A stretch of 64,000 bases of DNA from Pectobacterium zantedeschiae (GTDB taxonomy: Bacteria > Pseudomonadota > Gammaproteobacteria > Enterobacterales > Enterobacteriaceae), in assembly GCF_004137795.1 (NCBI RefSeq), contig NZ_NWTM01000001.1, forward strand, positions 2,159,229 through 2,223,228, read 5' to 3'. A model generated the notes under the pieces. The model was given only the letters and a program-made list of their open reading frames with translations, was not told the origin of the DNA and did no database searches. Shown piece by piece: positions 8,817 to 17,507 of the stretch; position 1 is the stretch's first letter; every line of letters starts with the position of its first letter. The position numbers and the translations under genes were made by a program.

Positions 8817-8852
8817 TAAAAAAAAGCAGCATTGAGAGACTCAATACTGCTT
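8817..8852 (-). terminator. Rho-independent terminator of ypfM
   Basis: AGCAGCATTGAG (8825-8836) and CTCAATACTGCT (8840-8851) pair with one mismatch around a 3-nt loop; read on the minus strand the stem is followed by eight or more T. This is the right orientation for the small ypfM gene. Confidence 0.85.
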
Positions 8853-8903
8853 ATTCATATGATTTTATTCCTGGTATGCAATGACTATCGGTACTTATCG
8901 TTA

Positions 8904-8963
8904 TTATTTGCGTAACATTGCTTCAATAAAATCTTTCCAAGTACTCACTTCTGCTTCTACCAT
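8904..8963 (-). CDS. ypfM: Small protein YpfM, 19 residues
   Basis: Encodes MVEAEVSTWKDFIEAMLRK, closely matching my memory of the 19-residue E. coli YpfM, which shares WKDFIE and the MLRK end. It is too short for ordinary gene finding. A ribosome site AAGAGG lies 5 bases before the ATG, a near-consensus sigma-70 promoter lies 30-60 bases upstream and a strong terminator lies about 50 bases downstream, so it is a complete transcription unit. Divergent from yffB-dapE, as in E. coli. Function unknown; a short amphipathic helix is plausible. Confidence 0.88.
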   Translation of the reverse strand: MVEAEVSTWKDFIEAMLRK

Positions 8964-8992
8964 GCGAACCTCTTGGTGATTAACGGCGGCAT

Positions 8993-9021
8993 ATTATACG
9001 CACACTTTTTAATCAGGTAAA
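8993..9021 (-). promoter_or_regulatory. Sigma-70 promoter of ypfM
   Basis: On the minus strand, TTTACC (9016-9021) and a perfect TATAAT (8993-8998) are separated by 17 bp, 30 bp upstream of the ypfM start codon. Seen directly; activity inferred. Confidence 0.7.
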
Positions 9022-9196
9022 AGGGTTATGAAAGTATAAAAAGTGTACTCCCGCTCATTTCTGCAATGTAGTTCACAGTAGATCTCCCCGCCTTTTTTCG
9101 GCATGCTGGGCTATCGCACGATGGGGCCCAATCAGGCCGCGCTGTACTCCACAGCAATCGTCACGCAACTCAATAAGCAGAAAGGATTTTACCCCT

Positions 9197-9574
9197 ATGG
9201 CGCTGACCATGTACGGCATTAAAAACTGTGACACCATAAAGAAAGCGCGCCGCTGGCTGGAAGATCAACAAGTGGCGTATCGCTTTCATGATTACCGTGC
9301 CGACGGTCTGGATGAACAGCTGTTGCAGCGTTTTATCGACCAACTGGGGGTTCAGGCCTTGCTCAATACGCGTGGAACAACCTGGCGTAAGCTCAGCGAA
9401 GAACAGCGTGAATTAATCAACAGTAGTACCCGCGACAGCGCAGAGGCCGCCAAAAACCTTATGCTGGAACAACCAGCAGTCATTAAACGGCCATTGTTGA
9501 TTGCCGATGGCGGTAACGCACTGCTTGGGTTTAGTATCGACAGCTACCAGAAATTTATTGCGGAGAACCAATAA
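9197..9574 (+). CDS. yffB: ArsC/Spx-family protein YffB
   Basis: 125-residue thioredoxin-fold protein of the arsenate reductase/Spx family. The N-terminus [18 protein letters not shown] carries the single active-site-type cysteine followed by DTIKK. The role is not established; glutathione-dependent thiol chemistry has been suggested for the family. dapE begins one base after its stop, so the two are translated from one message. The order ypfM, yffB, dapE is that of E. coli. Confidence 0.9.
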   Translation: MALTMYGIKNCDTIKKARRWLEDQQVAYRFHDYRADGLDEQLLQRFIDQLGVQALLNTRGTTWRKLSEEQRELINSSTRDSAEAAKNLMLEQPAVIKRPLLIADGGNALLGFSIDSYQKFIAENQ

Positions 9575-9575
9575 C

Positions 9576-10703
9576 GTGTCTTGCCCAGTCATAGAGCTCG
9601 CTCAACAGTTAATTAAACGCCCTTCCCTCAGCCCGAACGACGAGGGCTGCCAGGCACTCATGATTGAACGACTGACGGCGATTGGCTTTACCGTCGAAGC
9701 AATGGATTTTGGCGATACCCAAAATTTCTGGGCATGGCGCGGCACAGGTAAAACGCTGGCCTTTGCGGGGCACACCGATGTGGTTCCCAGCGGCGATGAA
9801 AGCCATTGGCAGCATCCGCCGTTTGAACCCATTATCCGTGACGGTATGTTGTATGGTCGCGGTGCAGCAGATATGAAAGGTTCACTGGCAGCCATGGTGA
9901 TTGCCGCCGAGCGTTTCGTCGCAGCCCACCCTAACCATCAGGGGCGTCTGGCGTTTCTGATTACGTCAGACGAAGAAGCTAGCGCCATTAACGGCACCGT
10001 AAAAGTGGTCGATGCGCTGATGGCACGCAACGAGCGATTGGACTACTGCCTGGTCGGCGAGCCGTCCAGTACGCATGTCGTAGGCGACGTGGTGAAAAAC
10101 GGCCGTCGTGGTTCTATCACCGCGAATTTACGCGTACATGGCGTTCAAGGGCATGTTGCTTATCCTCATTTGGCAGACAACCCCGTTCACCGTGCAGCAC
10201 CAGCGCTGAACGAGCTGATCGCCACCGAATGGGATCGGGGCAACGACTTCTTCCCACCAACCACCATGCAGATTGCCAATATTCAGGCAGGCACGGGGAG
10301 CAATAACGTCATCCCCGGAGAACTGTTTGTGCAATTCAATTTCCGTTTCAGCACCGAATTAACGGATGTGTTAATCCAGCAGCGCGTAGCGGAATTACTG
10401 GATCGCCACCAGCTTAATTACACCATTGACTGGAAGCTTTCCGGCCAGCCATTCCTGACCGCACGCGGCGAACTGGTCGATGCCGTGGTGAATGCCGTCA
10501 AGCATTACAACGAAGTCACCCCAGAGCTGCTGACGAATGGTGGCACCTCCGACGGCCGTTTCATTGCCCGCATGGGTGCGCAGGTCGTTGAGCTAGGTCC
10601 CGTCAACGCCACGATTCATAAAGTCGACGAATGCGTCAACGCGGCAGACCTACAACTGCTAAGCCGGATGTATCAGCGCATTATGGAGCAGCTCATCGCA
10701 TGA
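9576..10703 (+). CDS. dapE: Succinyl-diaminopimelate desuccinylase DapE
   Basis: M20-family zinc hydrolase that converts N-succinyl-LL-diaminopimelate to LL-diaminopimelate and succinate, for lysine and peptidoglycan synthesis. The 375 residues match E. coli. Metal and catalytic motifs are [11 protein letters not shown] (His, Asp), GRGAADMKG (bridging Asp) and [11 protein letters not shown] (the general-base Glu pair). The frame extends upstream into yffB, but GTG 9576 gives the standard length and the start [16 protein letters not shown]. The stop overlaps the ATG of the next gene, showing coupling. Confidence 0.97.
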   Translation: MSCPVIELAQQLIKRPSLSPNDEGCQALMIERLTAIGFTVEAMDFGDTQNFWAWRGTGKTLAFAGHTDVVPSGDESHWQHPPFEPIIRDGMLYGRGAADMKGSLAAMVIAAERFVAAHPNHQGRLAFLITSDEEASAINGTVKVVDALMARNERLDYCLVGEPSSTHVVGDVVKNGRRGSITANLRVHGVQGHVAYPHLADNPVHRAAPALNELIATEWDRGNDFFPPTTMQIANIQAGTGSNNVIPGELFVQFNFRFSTELTDVLIQQRVAELLDRHQLNYTIDWKLSGQPFLTARGELVDAVVNAVKHYNEVTPELLTNGGTSDGRFIARMGAQVVELGPVNATIHKVDECVNAADLQLLSRMYQRIMEQLIA

Positions 10704-11374
10704 TGACGCCAGCTATGTTAACCGGTAAAAGCGACCAGCATCTGGTCACTTTACACGGTCGCCATCGTCTTCAGCCGGAAGCGGTAACCGCGTTTCTGGC
10801 GCTACAGCACGCGGCAAAAACAGCAGGATTTAACCTACAGCCCGCCAGCACATTTCGCGATTTTGAGCGTCAGCGCCAGATCTGGAATAGCAAGTTTCGC
10901 GGCGAGCGTCCCGTCATGGATGCCAACAGCCAACCGCTAGATATAGCGTCTCTGGACGATGGGGAACGCTGTGAGGCCATTCTGCGCTGGTCTGCGATGC
11001 CGGGCTCCAGCCGTCACCATTGGGGCAGCGATCTTGATATCTACGATCCTGATTTATTACCCGTAGGCCGTTCGCTCCAGTTGGAACCGTGGGAATATGA
11101 AGAAGGCGGCTATTTTGCCACACTGAATGCGTGGCTGAGCGCACACATGCATGAATACGGTTTTTATCGGCCTTATGCACACGATCTCGGCGGTGTCGCA
11201 GTCGAACCCTGGCATATCAGCTATTATCCATTAGCACAGTATGCGGAAGAGCAGCTTACACCCGACCTCATTCTTGCCGCCTGGCAAGATGAAGACATTG
11301 CAGGCTACCATTGGCTTTGCCAGCACTTGCCGCAGCTGTTTACCCGTTACATTCATAACGTTGATGAGGCGTGA
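10700..11374 (+). CDS. M15-family D-alanyl-D-alanine carboxypeptidase-like protein
   Basis: 224 residues, VanY-like peptidase fold. The zinc ligands are visible as [12 protein letters not shown] (His and Asp) and VEPWHIS (His), with the substrate-facing [13 protein letters not shown] region before them. No signal peptide is evident, so it may act on recycled muropeptides in the cytoplasm; this is inference. ATG 10700 overlaps the dapE stop by four bases, and ypfN follows after two bases. Association with dapE suggests a link to cell-wall amino acids. Confidence 0.85.
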   Translation: MMTPAMLTGKSDQHLVTLHGRHRLQPEAVTAFLALQHAAKTAGFNLQPASTFRDFERQRQIWNSKFRGERPVMDANSQPLDIASLDDGERCEAILRWSAMPGSSRHHWGSDLDIYDPDLLPVGRSLQLEPWEYEEGGYFATLNAWLSAHMHEYGFYRPYAHDLGGVAVEPWHISYYPLAQYAEEQLTPDLILAAWQDEDIAGYHWLCQHLPQLFTRYIHNVDEA

Positions 11375-11376
11375 CC

Positions 11377-11568
11377 ATGGCATGGCTGGCTGATTACTGG
11401 TGGATAATCCTGATTATCCTGATAGGCATGCTGATTAACGGCATCAAAGAATTGCGTAACGTTGACCATACGCGTTTTCTGCTCAATAAACCGAAATTGC
11501 CCCCACATCGTGACAACAACGATAAATGGGACGATGAAGACGACGACTGGCCGAAGAAAAAACCCTGA
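11377..11568 (+). CDS. ypfN: Small membrane protein YpfN (UPF0370)
   Basis: 63 residues: one N-terminal membrane helix ([20 protein letters not shown]) then a charged tail with [25 protein letters not shown], nearly the same as E. coli YpfN. The start is the second in-frame candidate, ATG 11377, giving MAWLADYWW; a GTG six bases earlier overlaps the peptidase stop. Last gene of the yffB-dapE-M15-ypfN unit. Function unknown. Confidence 0.92.
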   Translation: MAWLADYWWIILIILIGMLINGIKELRNVDHTRFLLNKPKLPPHRDNNDKWDDEDDDWPKKKP

Positions 11569-11580
11569 CTCCTGTCATCG

Positions 11581-11626
11581 CCAAACTGCCTGCACGCGAG
11601 CTAAGCCCCGCGCTGCGGGCGGTTTG
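11581..11626. terminator. Large hairpin between ypfN and a convergent LysR gene
   Basis: CCAAACTGCCTGCA (11581-11594) pairs with TGCGGGCGGTTTGG (11613-11626) with G-T pairs, around an 18-nt loop. It lies between convergent genes, so a terminator is likely, though no long T-run follows. Confidence 0.55.
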
Positions 11627-11631
11627 GATTC

Positions 11632-12531
11632 TCATGCAGCGGGAACAAAACTTTCCGCCCGCTCCAGAAGAAAATCATAAAACTCTTTCGCGCACACCGA
11701 AAGCTGCCGCTCTTTATCCGTTACCAGATAGATACCGCGCTGCAATGATAAATCCCGGAATGGAATAATCGCGATATCTTTGTGCTGGAACTGGAACAGC
11801 GTCAGCCCCGTCACAATACTCACGCCATAATTTGCTGCCACCAGCCCCATCATGGTGGTCAACTGACGCACTTCCAGCACGTAGTTAAAACCTTCTGGTT
11901 CGATAAGCTGATCGGTGTACTGCCGAATGCTGGTGCCTTTGCAAAACCCGACAAACGGGTATTGCGCCACATCGGCCACATCAACACTGTCGCGCTGCGC
12001 CAGCGGGTGCGAATTCTGGCAAATCAGATAAAAACTGTCGGCGAACAGCATGCGAGAACTGAATGTTCCCGGTGACGGCTGCCCTGCCGTCAATGCCAGA
12101 TCGGCACGCCCATCCAACACGGCTTTCAGGCAGCGATCCCACTGCGTATCCAGCAGTTCAACCTTTATCTTGGGGTAAGCACGATGATATTGCGCCAGCA
12201 CCTGAGGCAACCATTCCACCGCCATTGACGGCAGCACTGCCAACACAATCTTCCCTTTATACCCCGTGGCATAAGACTTGATTTCACCAACGGCATCGTC
12301 ATGGGTTTGCACCAGCCGACGGGCAATATCAATGAAATGGAGGCCATCAGCGTTGAGCTGCACTTTACGTGTATCACGGTCAAACAGTCGATAACCGACC
12401 TCTTCCTCTAACCCGGCAATTAATGAACTAAATGCAGGTTGCGAGAGATTTATTTTCTGAGCGGCACGCGTGAAATTATCAGTTTCAGTCAGTGCGATAA
12501 AGGCCCGTAATTGTTTTATCGATAAGTTCAT
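11632..12531 (-). CDS. LysR-family regulator, probable controller of the CitMHS-ato operon
   Basis: 299 residues from ATG 12531 (MNLSIKQLRAFIALTETDNF); the longer frame to 12642 adds residues atypical of the family. The DNA-binding domain is at residues 1-60 (AAQKINLSQPAFSSLI recognition region), the effector-binding domain at about 90-295. Divergent, across 473 bp, from the transporter-AtuA-ato operon, the usual arrangement of a LysR activator and its target. The effector is probably the transported acid or its CoA product, which is inference. Confidence 0.85.
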   Translation of the reverse strand: MNLSIKQLRAFIALTETDNFTRAAQKINLSQPAFSSLIAGLEEEVGYRLFDRDTRKVQLNADGLHFIDIARRLVQTHDDAVGEIKSYATGYKGKIVLAVLPSMAVEWLPQVLAQYHRAYPKIKVELLDTQWDRCLKAVLDGRADLALTAGQPSPGTFSSRMLFADSFYLICQNSHPLAQRDSVDVADVAQYPFVGFCKGTSIRQYTDQLIEPEGFNYVLEVRQLTTMMGLVAANYGVSIVTGLTLFQFQHKDIAIIPFRDLSLQRGIYLVTDKERQLSVCAKEFYDFLLERAESFVPAA

Positions 12532-13004
12532 AGTGTTTTTATATAAATAAAATGAAGTCTCCGGTAAGAAAGGAACAAATTCAATAGAAAACGATCGGCA
12601 CCTACTATTTTTATGATCCTTCCCGCATTTATTTAATTCCATTCAAACAACGTTCGGCATTCATAAAAATGGACATTTTAGATAAATATCACAAAGCGTA
12701 AAAAACAATTGAACAAAAAGACCTAACTAAGCAAACCAAATCAATCAATTAGCCATTAATAAGAAAAACAAAACAATTAATTTCATTAACAAATGAAATA
12801 AACCCATCAGATTTACGAATAAAACCATTGCGATTACGAGTTAGTATAAAGAGGGTCAGGGGTGATAAAAATAGCGCAGACAAAAAATCAAATGACTCTG
12901 GGATAAGCATTCATTTTTTATTTGTTAATTATTACATGGATTGTTATTGAGTTGTTTAATTTATTGTAAATAAAACCATACGATTATACTAATGAGGAGT
13001 TTTT
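12532..13004. promoter_or_regulatory. Divergent control region with a perfect palindrome
   Basis: 473 bp, AT-rich, without a gene. It contains ATTTCATT (12780-12787), a 4-nt spacer and AATGAAAT (12792-12799), a perfect inverted repeat about midway between the LysR gene and the transporter gene. TATACT near 12985 is a candidate -10 and GAGGAG (12994-12999) is the ribosome site of the transporter gene. Operator role inferred. Confidence 0.5.
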
Positions 13005-14327
13005 ATGCTGGCTCTCATCGGGGTGCTCACTATAGCTACCCTGCTATTTTTCATCATGACAAAACGAATGTCGCCTTTGGTTGCGCTCATCGTGATTCCG
13101 GTTCTCGGTGCACTCGCAGCAGGTAGTGGCACCGATACCGCGAAATACGTGGTAGACGGCATCACCAAGCTGGCACCGATGGCGGCGATGTTTGTTTTTG
13201 CCATCGCCTTCTTTGGCGTAGTCACCGATGCCGGTATGTTTGATCCTATTATCAAAGGGATCTTACGCATGGTCGGCACCAACCCGGTAAAAATCATTAT
13301 CGGTACAGGCGTGTTAGCGCTGATTGCACACCTGGACGGTAACGGTGCCGTCACTTTTCTGATCACCATTCCCGCGATGCTGCCGCTGTTTAATAAGCTC
13401 GGCATGGATAAGCGCATTCTGGTCGGCATTACAGCGCTCAGCGCAGGAGTTAACTTCCTGCCGTGGACCGGGCCGATGATCCGTGCTGCTGCCGCGTTGA
13501 ACACCACCACGCACGACCTGTTCATTCCGCTCATCCCGGCACAGGTCTGCGGCCTGACTTTCATGGTGCTCATGGGCTATTACTGGGGCAAGAAAGAAGA
13601 GAAGCGTCTGGGATTAGCAGCGGGTAATCCGCTGGCGGGTGGTACGCAATCCATCACGGCTCAAGAGCATGTAAAAGAGCTGACCGATGCAGAAAAAGCG
13701 CTACGTCGTCCGAAGATGTTCTGGGTCAACATTGCGCTGGTTCTTGCCGTTATCGGCACCATGGTGTTTACCAAAATTTCACCGACGGTCGCCTTCATGA
13801 TCGCCCTGACGCTGGCGCTGATGTTCAACTACCCCAACGTTGAAATGCAAAAAGAACGTATTAACGCCCACGCCAAAGCCGCACTGATGATGGCCAGCAT
13901 TCTGTTCGCTGCGGGTGCCTTCACCGGCATCATGAGCGGTACAGGCATGCTGAAAGCAATGTCGCTCTCGGCGGTCAGCTTTGTGCCAGAGTCTTTTGCC
14001 TCCCACATTCCGTTTATCGTCGGTCTGATTTCCATGCCGCTGAGTCTGGTGTTCGATCCTGATTCGTACTACTTCGGCATCATGCCAGTTATTGCCCACA
14101 CCGTGGACATGCTGGGTGTACCGCCGATTCAGGTTGCTCAGGCTTCCGTATTAGGACAGATGACCACGGGCTTCCCGGTTAGCCCGCTCACACCAGCGAC
14201 CTTCCTGCTGGTCAGCCTGGCAGGTGTCGATCTCGCCGACCACCAGAAATTCTCTATTCCTGTGCTCTGGGCCGCCAGCGTCATCATGACGTTCGCCTGC
14301 GTCATCTTCGGGGTCTTCCCCTTATAG
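13005..14327 (+). CDS. CitMHS-family citrate-type anion transporter
   Basis: 440-residue inner-membrane protein with about 11-12 hydrophobic segments, in the family that carries divalent-metal citrate complexes with protons. Family features include the N-terminal LALIGVLTIATLL helix, AHLDGNGAVTFLITIPAM and the C-terminal FDPDSYYFGIMPV segment. First gene of an operon with an AtuA-like pair and atoD-atoA-atoB, so the real substrate is probably a carboxylate broken down to acetoacetate rather than citrate itself; that is inference. Strong ribosome site GAGGAG before the ATG. Confidence 0.88.
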   Translation: MLALIGVLTIATLLFFIMTKRMSPLVALIVIPVLGALAAGSGTDTAKYVVDGITKLAPMAAMFVFAIAFFGVVTDAGMFDPIIKGILRMVGTNPVKIIIGTGVLALIAHLDGNGAVTFLITIPAMLPLFNKLGMDKRILVGITALSAGVNFLPWTGPMIRAAAALNTTTHDLFIPLIPAQVCGLTFMVLMGYYWGKKEEKRLGLAAGNPLAGGTQSITAQEHVKELTDAEKALRRPKMFWVNIALVLAVIGTMVFTKISPTVAFMIALTLALMFNYPNVEMQKERINAHAKAALMMASILFAAGAFTGIMSGTGMLKAMSLSAVSFVPESFASHIPFIVGLISMPLSLVFDPDSYYFGIMPVIAHTVDMLGVPPIQVAQASVLGQMTTGFPVSPLTPATFLLVSLAGVDLADHQKFSIPVLWAASVIMTFACVIFGVFPL

Positions 14328-14387
14328 GGACATACAGTTTCCCATTGATTACGCCAACAGACACATTTCATTGATAAAGGTAAGTTT

Positions 14388-15728
14388 ATGAAAACAATCC
14401 GTATTGGTTCCGGCGCTGGCTATGCTGGCGACCGCATCGAACCGGCCGTAGAACTGGCTCAAAAAGGCGACATTCAGTATCTGGTATTTGAATGTCTGGC
14501 GGAACGTACTATCGCCATCGGCCAAAAGCAAAAACAGCAGAATCCAGAAAAAGGCTACAACGAACTACTGGCCGACCGCATGCACGCCGTGCTGCCCCTC
14601 TGTCTGGAAAAAGGTATCAAGATCATCACCAACATGGGATCGGCTAACCCTGTCGCCGCCGGTCAGCGCGTATTGGAAATCGCCAAAGAACTCGGCGCAG
14701 ACAAGCTGAAGATTGCGATCGTCACCGGTGACGATGTGCACTCGGTGCTGATCGCACAAGATTCCAAATTGGATGAGATTGGCTTACCTATTTCACGCTG
14801 CGGCAAAGACATTCTTTCCGCCAATGCCTATCTGGGTGCGGATGCGCTGGTTGAAGCATTGCGTCAAGGTGCGGACGTGATTATCGCCGGTCGCGTTTCC
14901 GATCCCTCTCTATTCCTGTCTGCGATGATGTATGAATTCGACTGGGCTGCCGATGACTGGGATCGTTTGGGCAAAGGCACCTGCCTCGGCCACCTGCTGG
15001 AATGTGCGGGACAAATCACCGGCGGTTACTATGCCGACCCGGGTGTTAAAGATATCCCTAATCTTGACCGTTTGGGCTTCCCAATTGCGGAAATTACCGA
15101 AGATGGTAGCGCCGTGATCACCAAGGTTGAGGGTTCCGGCGGCTGTGTCTGTGTGGATACCTGTAAAGAACAGTTGCTGTACGAAATCCACCGCCCGGAC
15201 AGCTACATCACCCCAGACGTCATTGCCGATTTCAGCCACGTGACATTTACGCAAGACGGTGAGAACCGTGTGCGCGTACAGGGTGCAACCGGACGAGCAA
15301 AAACCGACACCTTAAAAGTGTCTGTCGGCTATCAGGATGGGTTCATCGGCGAAGGCGAAATTTCTTACGCCGGTCCCGGCGCGGTAGCGCGTGGTCGTTT
15401 GGCACTGGATATCGTTAAAGGACGTTTTGCGCTGTGCCAGCTTGATCCTCAGGAAGTGCGCTACGACCTGATCGGCGTTGATTCACTGCACGGCGCACAG
15501 CGGTCGCAAAGCAGCGAGCCGTATGAAGTTCGCGCTCGCGTCGCAGCACGCTGCACCTCCAGAGCACAGGCGGTCAAAGTGGGTAACGAAGTTGAAACGC
15601 TCTATACCAACGGCCCGGCAGGCGGCGGCGGTGTTAACAAAGCAGTAAAAGAAATACTGGCGATGGATTCCACCCTGCTGTCTCGCGCCTGCGTCACACC
15701 AGCCGTTGATTATCTGGAGATTAAATAA
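14388..15728 (+). CDS. AtuA-like protein, N-terminal (DUF1446) domain
   Basis: 446 residues matching the large N-terminal domain of AtuA, a protein of acyclic terpene catabolism with no settled reaction (KTIRIGSGAGYAGDRIEPAVELAQKG at the start, cited in part). The domain is rich in conserved glycines and has a cysteine-rich segment (GGCVCVDTCKEQ) near residue 250. In many relatives this domain is fused to a small C-terminal domain; here that part is a separate gene whose ATG overlaps this stop by one base. Operon context with CoA transferase and thiolase suggests a lyase or hydratase step in acid breakdown, which is inference. Confidence 0.8.
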   Translation: MKTIRIGSGAGYAGDRIEPAVELAQKGDIQYLVFECLAERTIAIGQKQKQQNPEKGYNELLADRMHAVLPLCLEKGIKIITNMGSANPVAAGQRVLEIAKELGADKLKIAIVTGDDVHSVLIAQDSKLDEIGLPISRCGKDILSANAYLGADALVEALRQGADVIIAGRVSDPSLFLSAMMYEFDWAADDWDRLGKGTCLGHLLECAGQITGGYYADPGVKDIPNLDRLGFPIAEITEDGSAVITKVEGSGGCVCVDTCKEQLLYEIHRPDSYITPDVIADFSHVTFTQDGENRVRVQGATGRAKTDTLKVSVGYQDGFIGEGEISYAGPGAVARGRLALDIVKGRFALCQLDPQEVRYDLIGVDSLHGAQRSQSSEPYEVRARVAARCTSRAQAVKVGNEVETLYTNGPAGGGGVNKAVKEILAMDSTLLSRACVTPAVDYLEIK

Positions 15729-16027
15729 TGAAACTGCGTGAAATTGCTCACTCTCGTACCGGTGATAAAGGAAATACCTCCAATATTTCGCTGATTGCTT
15801 ACCGTGCGGAAGATTATGAAGTGCTGAAAGAGAAGATCACTGCCGAAAAAGTGAAATCCTGGTTTGCCGATATCGTGACGGGTGATGTCGTCCGCTATGA
15901 ATTACCCAGCATCGGCGCACTGAATTTCGTCATGTACGGCGCACTCGGCGGCGGCGTCACGCGCTCGCTGGCGCTGGACATGCATGGCAAAGGATTAAGC
16001 TCGGCCATACTGGATATCGATATTTAA
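15728..16027 (+). CDS. AtuA-like C-terminal domain as a separate small protein
   Basis: 99 residues with the pattern of the AtuA C-terminal domain: LREIAHSRTGDKGNTSNIS at the start, ELPSIGALNFVMYGALGGGVTRSL in the middle and an end in AILDIDI. Its ATG shares a base with the stop of the larger AtuA gene (TAATG), so the two are translationally coupled and probably form a complex equivalent to the fused protein. A hairpin and about 165 bp separate it from atoD. Confidence 0.8.
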   Translation: MKLREIAHSRTGDKGNTSNISLIAYRAEDYEVLKEKITAEKVKSWFADIVTGDVVRYELPSIGALNFVMYGALGGGVTRSLALDMHGKGLSSAILDIDI

Positions 16028-16037
16028 TCCGATAACA

Positions 16038-16075
16038 GGGAACAGATGGAGATTATTTAACCCCCCTCTGTTCCC
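16038..16075 (+). terminator. Hairpin between the AtuA-like pair and atoD
   Basis: GGGAACAG pairs with CTGTTCCC (8 bp or more) around a loop of about 20 nt. No T-run follows. It may attenuate transcription or protect the upstream message rather than fully terminate. Seen directly, role inferred. Confidence 0.4.
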
Positions 16076-16192
16076 GCTAAATAACGTACATGTGCCGCCA
16101 TGATTAGCAGATATTTATTTATCTGCGGGGATTCGTGCGGCCATTTTTCAGAGCAACAACTTTCAGAGTCATTATTTAAGAGTAAATATGCA

Positions 16193-16849
16193 ATGAACAA
16201 TAAAGTCATTGATGCCAGCCATTTCCGTTCTTATTTATTTGACGGAATGACAATTATGTTCGGTGGTTTTATGGGCGTCGGAACACCGAAATTATTGGTA
16301 GATGAAATCATTAAATCCGGCGTCTCTGATTTAACGCTGATTGGAAATGATACCGGGTTTGTCGATACCGGCGTTGGGCCGTTAATTGTCAGCGGTCAGG
16401 TAAAAAAACTGATTACCTCACACATTGGTACGAACCCAGAAACCGGGCGCCGTATGCTGTCCGGCGAAATTGACGTAGAGCTGGTGCCACAAGGGACGCT
16501 AGCGGAACGCATTCGCAGCGGCGGCGCGGGCTTAGGCGGTTTTCTGACACCAACCGGCGTTGGTACCATCGTCGAAGAGAATAAACAAAAAATAACCATT
16601 AACGATATTACCTATTTATTAGAGCTGCCAATTAAAGCAGATCTAGCCATATTACAAGCCAGCATTGCCGATACCAGCGGAAACCTTATTTATCACCTCA
16701 CTGCCCGTAATTTTAACCCACTCATTGCACTCGCAGCGAAAAAGGTCGTGGCGCAATGTGAGCAGGTTATTCCGGTTGGCCAACTTGCGCCGGAATGTAT
16801 TGTCACCCCAGCGGCGCTGGTCGATCACCTTTATTTGGGAGAGAAATAA
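16193..16849 (+). CDS. atoD: Acetoacetyl-CoA transferase, subunit A (AtoD-like)
   Basis: 218 residues, the alpha subunit of a class I 3-oxoacid CoA-transferase, which moves CoA from acetyl-CoA to a short 3-oxo acid. The CoA-binding motif [11 protein letters not shown] lies near residue 25, followed by the LIGNDTG segment. The frame extends upstream, but ATG 16193 ([19 protein letters not shown]) gives the usual length. Its stop overlaps the ATG of atoA. Unlike E. coli there is no AtoSC or AtoE here; transporter and regulator are replaced by CitMHS and LysR. Confidence 0.9.
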   Translation: MNNKVIDASHFRSYLFDGMTIMFGGFMGVGTPKLLVDEIIKSGVSDLTLIGNDTGFVDTGVGPLIVSGQVKKLITSHIGTNPETGRRMLSGEIDVELVPQGTLAERIRSGGAGLGGFLTPTGVGTIVEENKQKITINDITYLLELPIKADLAILQASIADTSGNLIYHLTARNFNPLIALAAKKVVAQCEQVIPVGQLAPECIVTPAALVDHLYLGEK

Positions 16850-17496
16850 TGGATGCGAAAGAATTAATCGCCCGCCGCGTCGCGCTGGAACTGAAAAACG
16901 GTGACGTGGTGAATTTAGGCATTGGTTTACCCACCAAAGTGGCGAATTACGTGCCGCACGGCATCGAAGTGACCTTCCAATCAGAGAACGGCTTTTTGGG
17001 GCTTGGAGCAGTTACCGAGCCGGATGGCAATCTGGTTAACGCCGGGGGTCAGGCATGCGGCATGGTGCCGGGTGCCGCAATGTTCGATAGCGCCTTTTCC
17101 TTTGCGCTGATTCGTGGCGGCCATGTCGATGTCTGCGTGCTGGGCGGCTTGCAGGTCGATGAGCACGGTAGCCTCGCCAACTGGATGGTACCGGGAAAGA
17201 TGGTGCCTGGCATGGGTGGCGCGATGGATCTGGTTGTCGGCGCGAAGAAGGTCATCATCGCCCTTGAGCACTGCGCCAAAAATGGCGATGCGAAGCTATT
17301 GCACCAGTGCACCTACCCACTGACTGCCGCCAATAAAGTCAGCATGGTCGTCACTGAACTGGCGGTCTTCCAGTTTATCGACCAGCAAATGGTGCTGACC
17401 GAAATCAGCCCTGACATCACCGTGGACGAACTGCGCCAAAAAACCGAGGCGAACTTCACCGTGTCCGCCGCTTTACAACCCTTCAGCATTCATTAA
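16849..17496 (+). CDS. atoA: Acetoacetyl-CoA transferase, subunit B (AtoA-like)
   Basis: 215 residues, the beta subunit carrying the catalytic glutamate in SENGFLGLG at about residue 46, which forms the glutamyl-CoA thioester. [12 protein letters not shown] and [15 protein letters not shown] are family motifs. The frame opens earlier inside atoD, but ATG 16849, overlapping the atoD stop (TAATG), gives [19 protein letters not shown] and the expected length. Works as a heteromer with the preceding gene product. Confidence 0.92.
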   Translation: MDAKELIARRVALELKNGDVVNLGIGLPTKVANYVPHGIEVTFQSENGFLGLGAVTEPDGNLVNAGGQACGMVPGAAMFDSAFSFALIRGGHVDVCVLGGLQVDEHGSLANWMVPGKMVPGMGGAMDLVVGAKKVIIALEHCAKNGDAKLLHQCTYPLTAANKVSMVVTELAVFQFIDQQMVLTEISPDITVDELRQKTEANFTVSAALQPFSIH

Positions 17497-17507
17497 TCGA
17501 GGCAACC

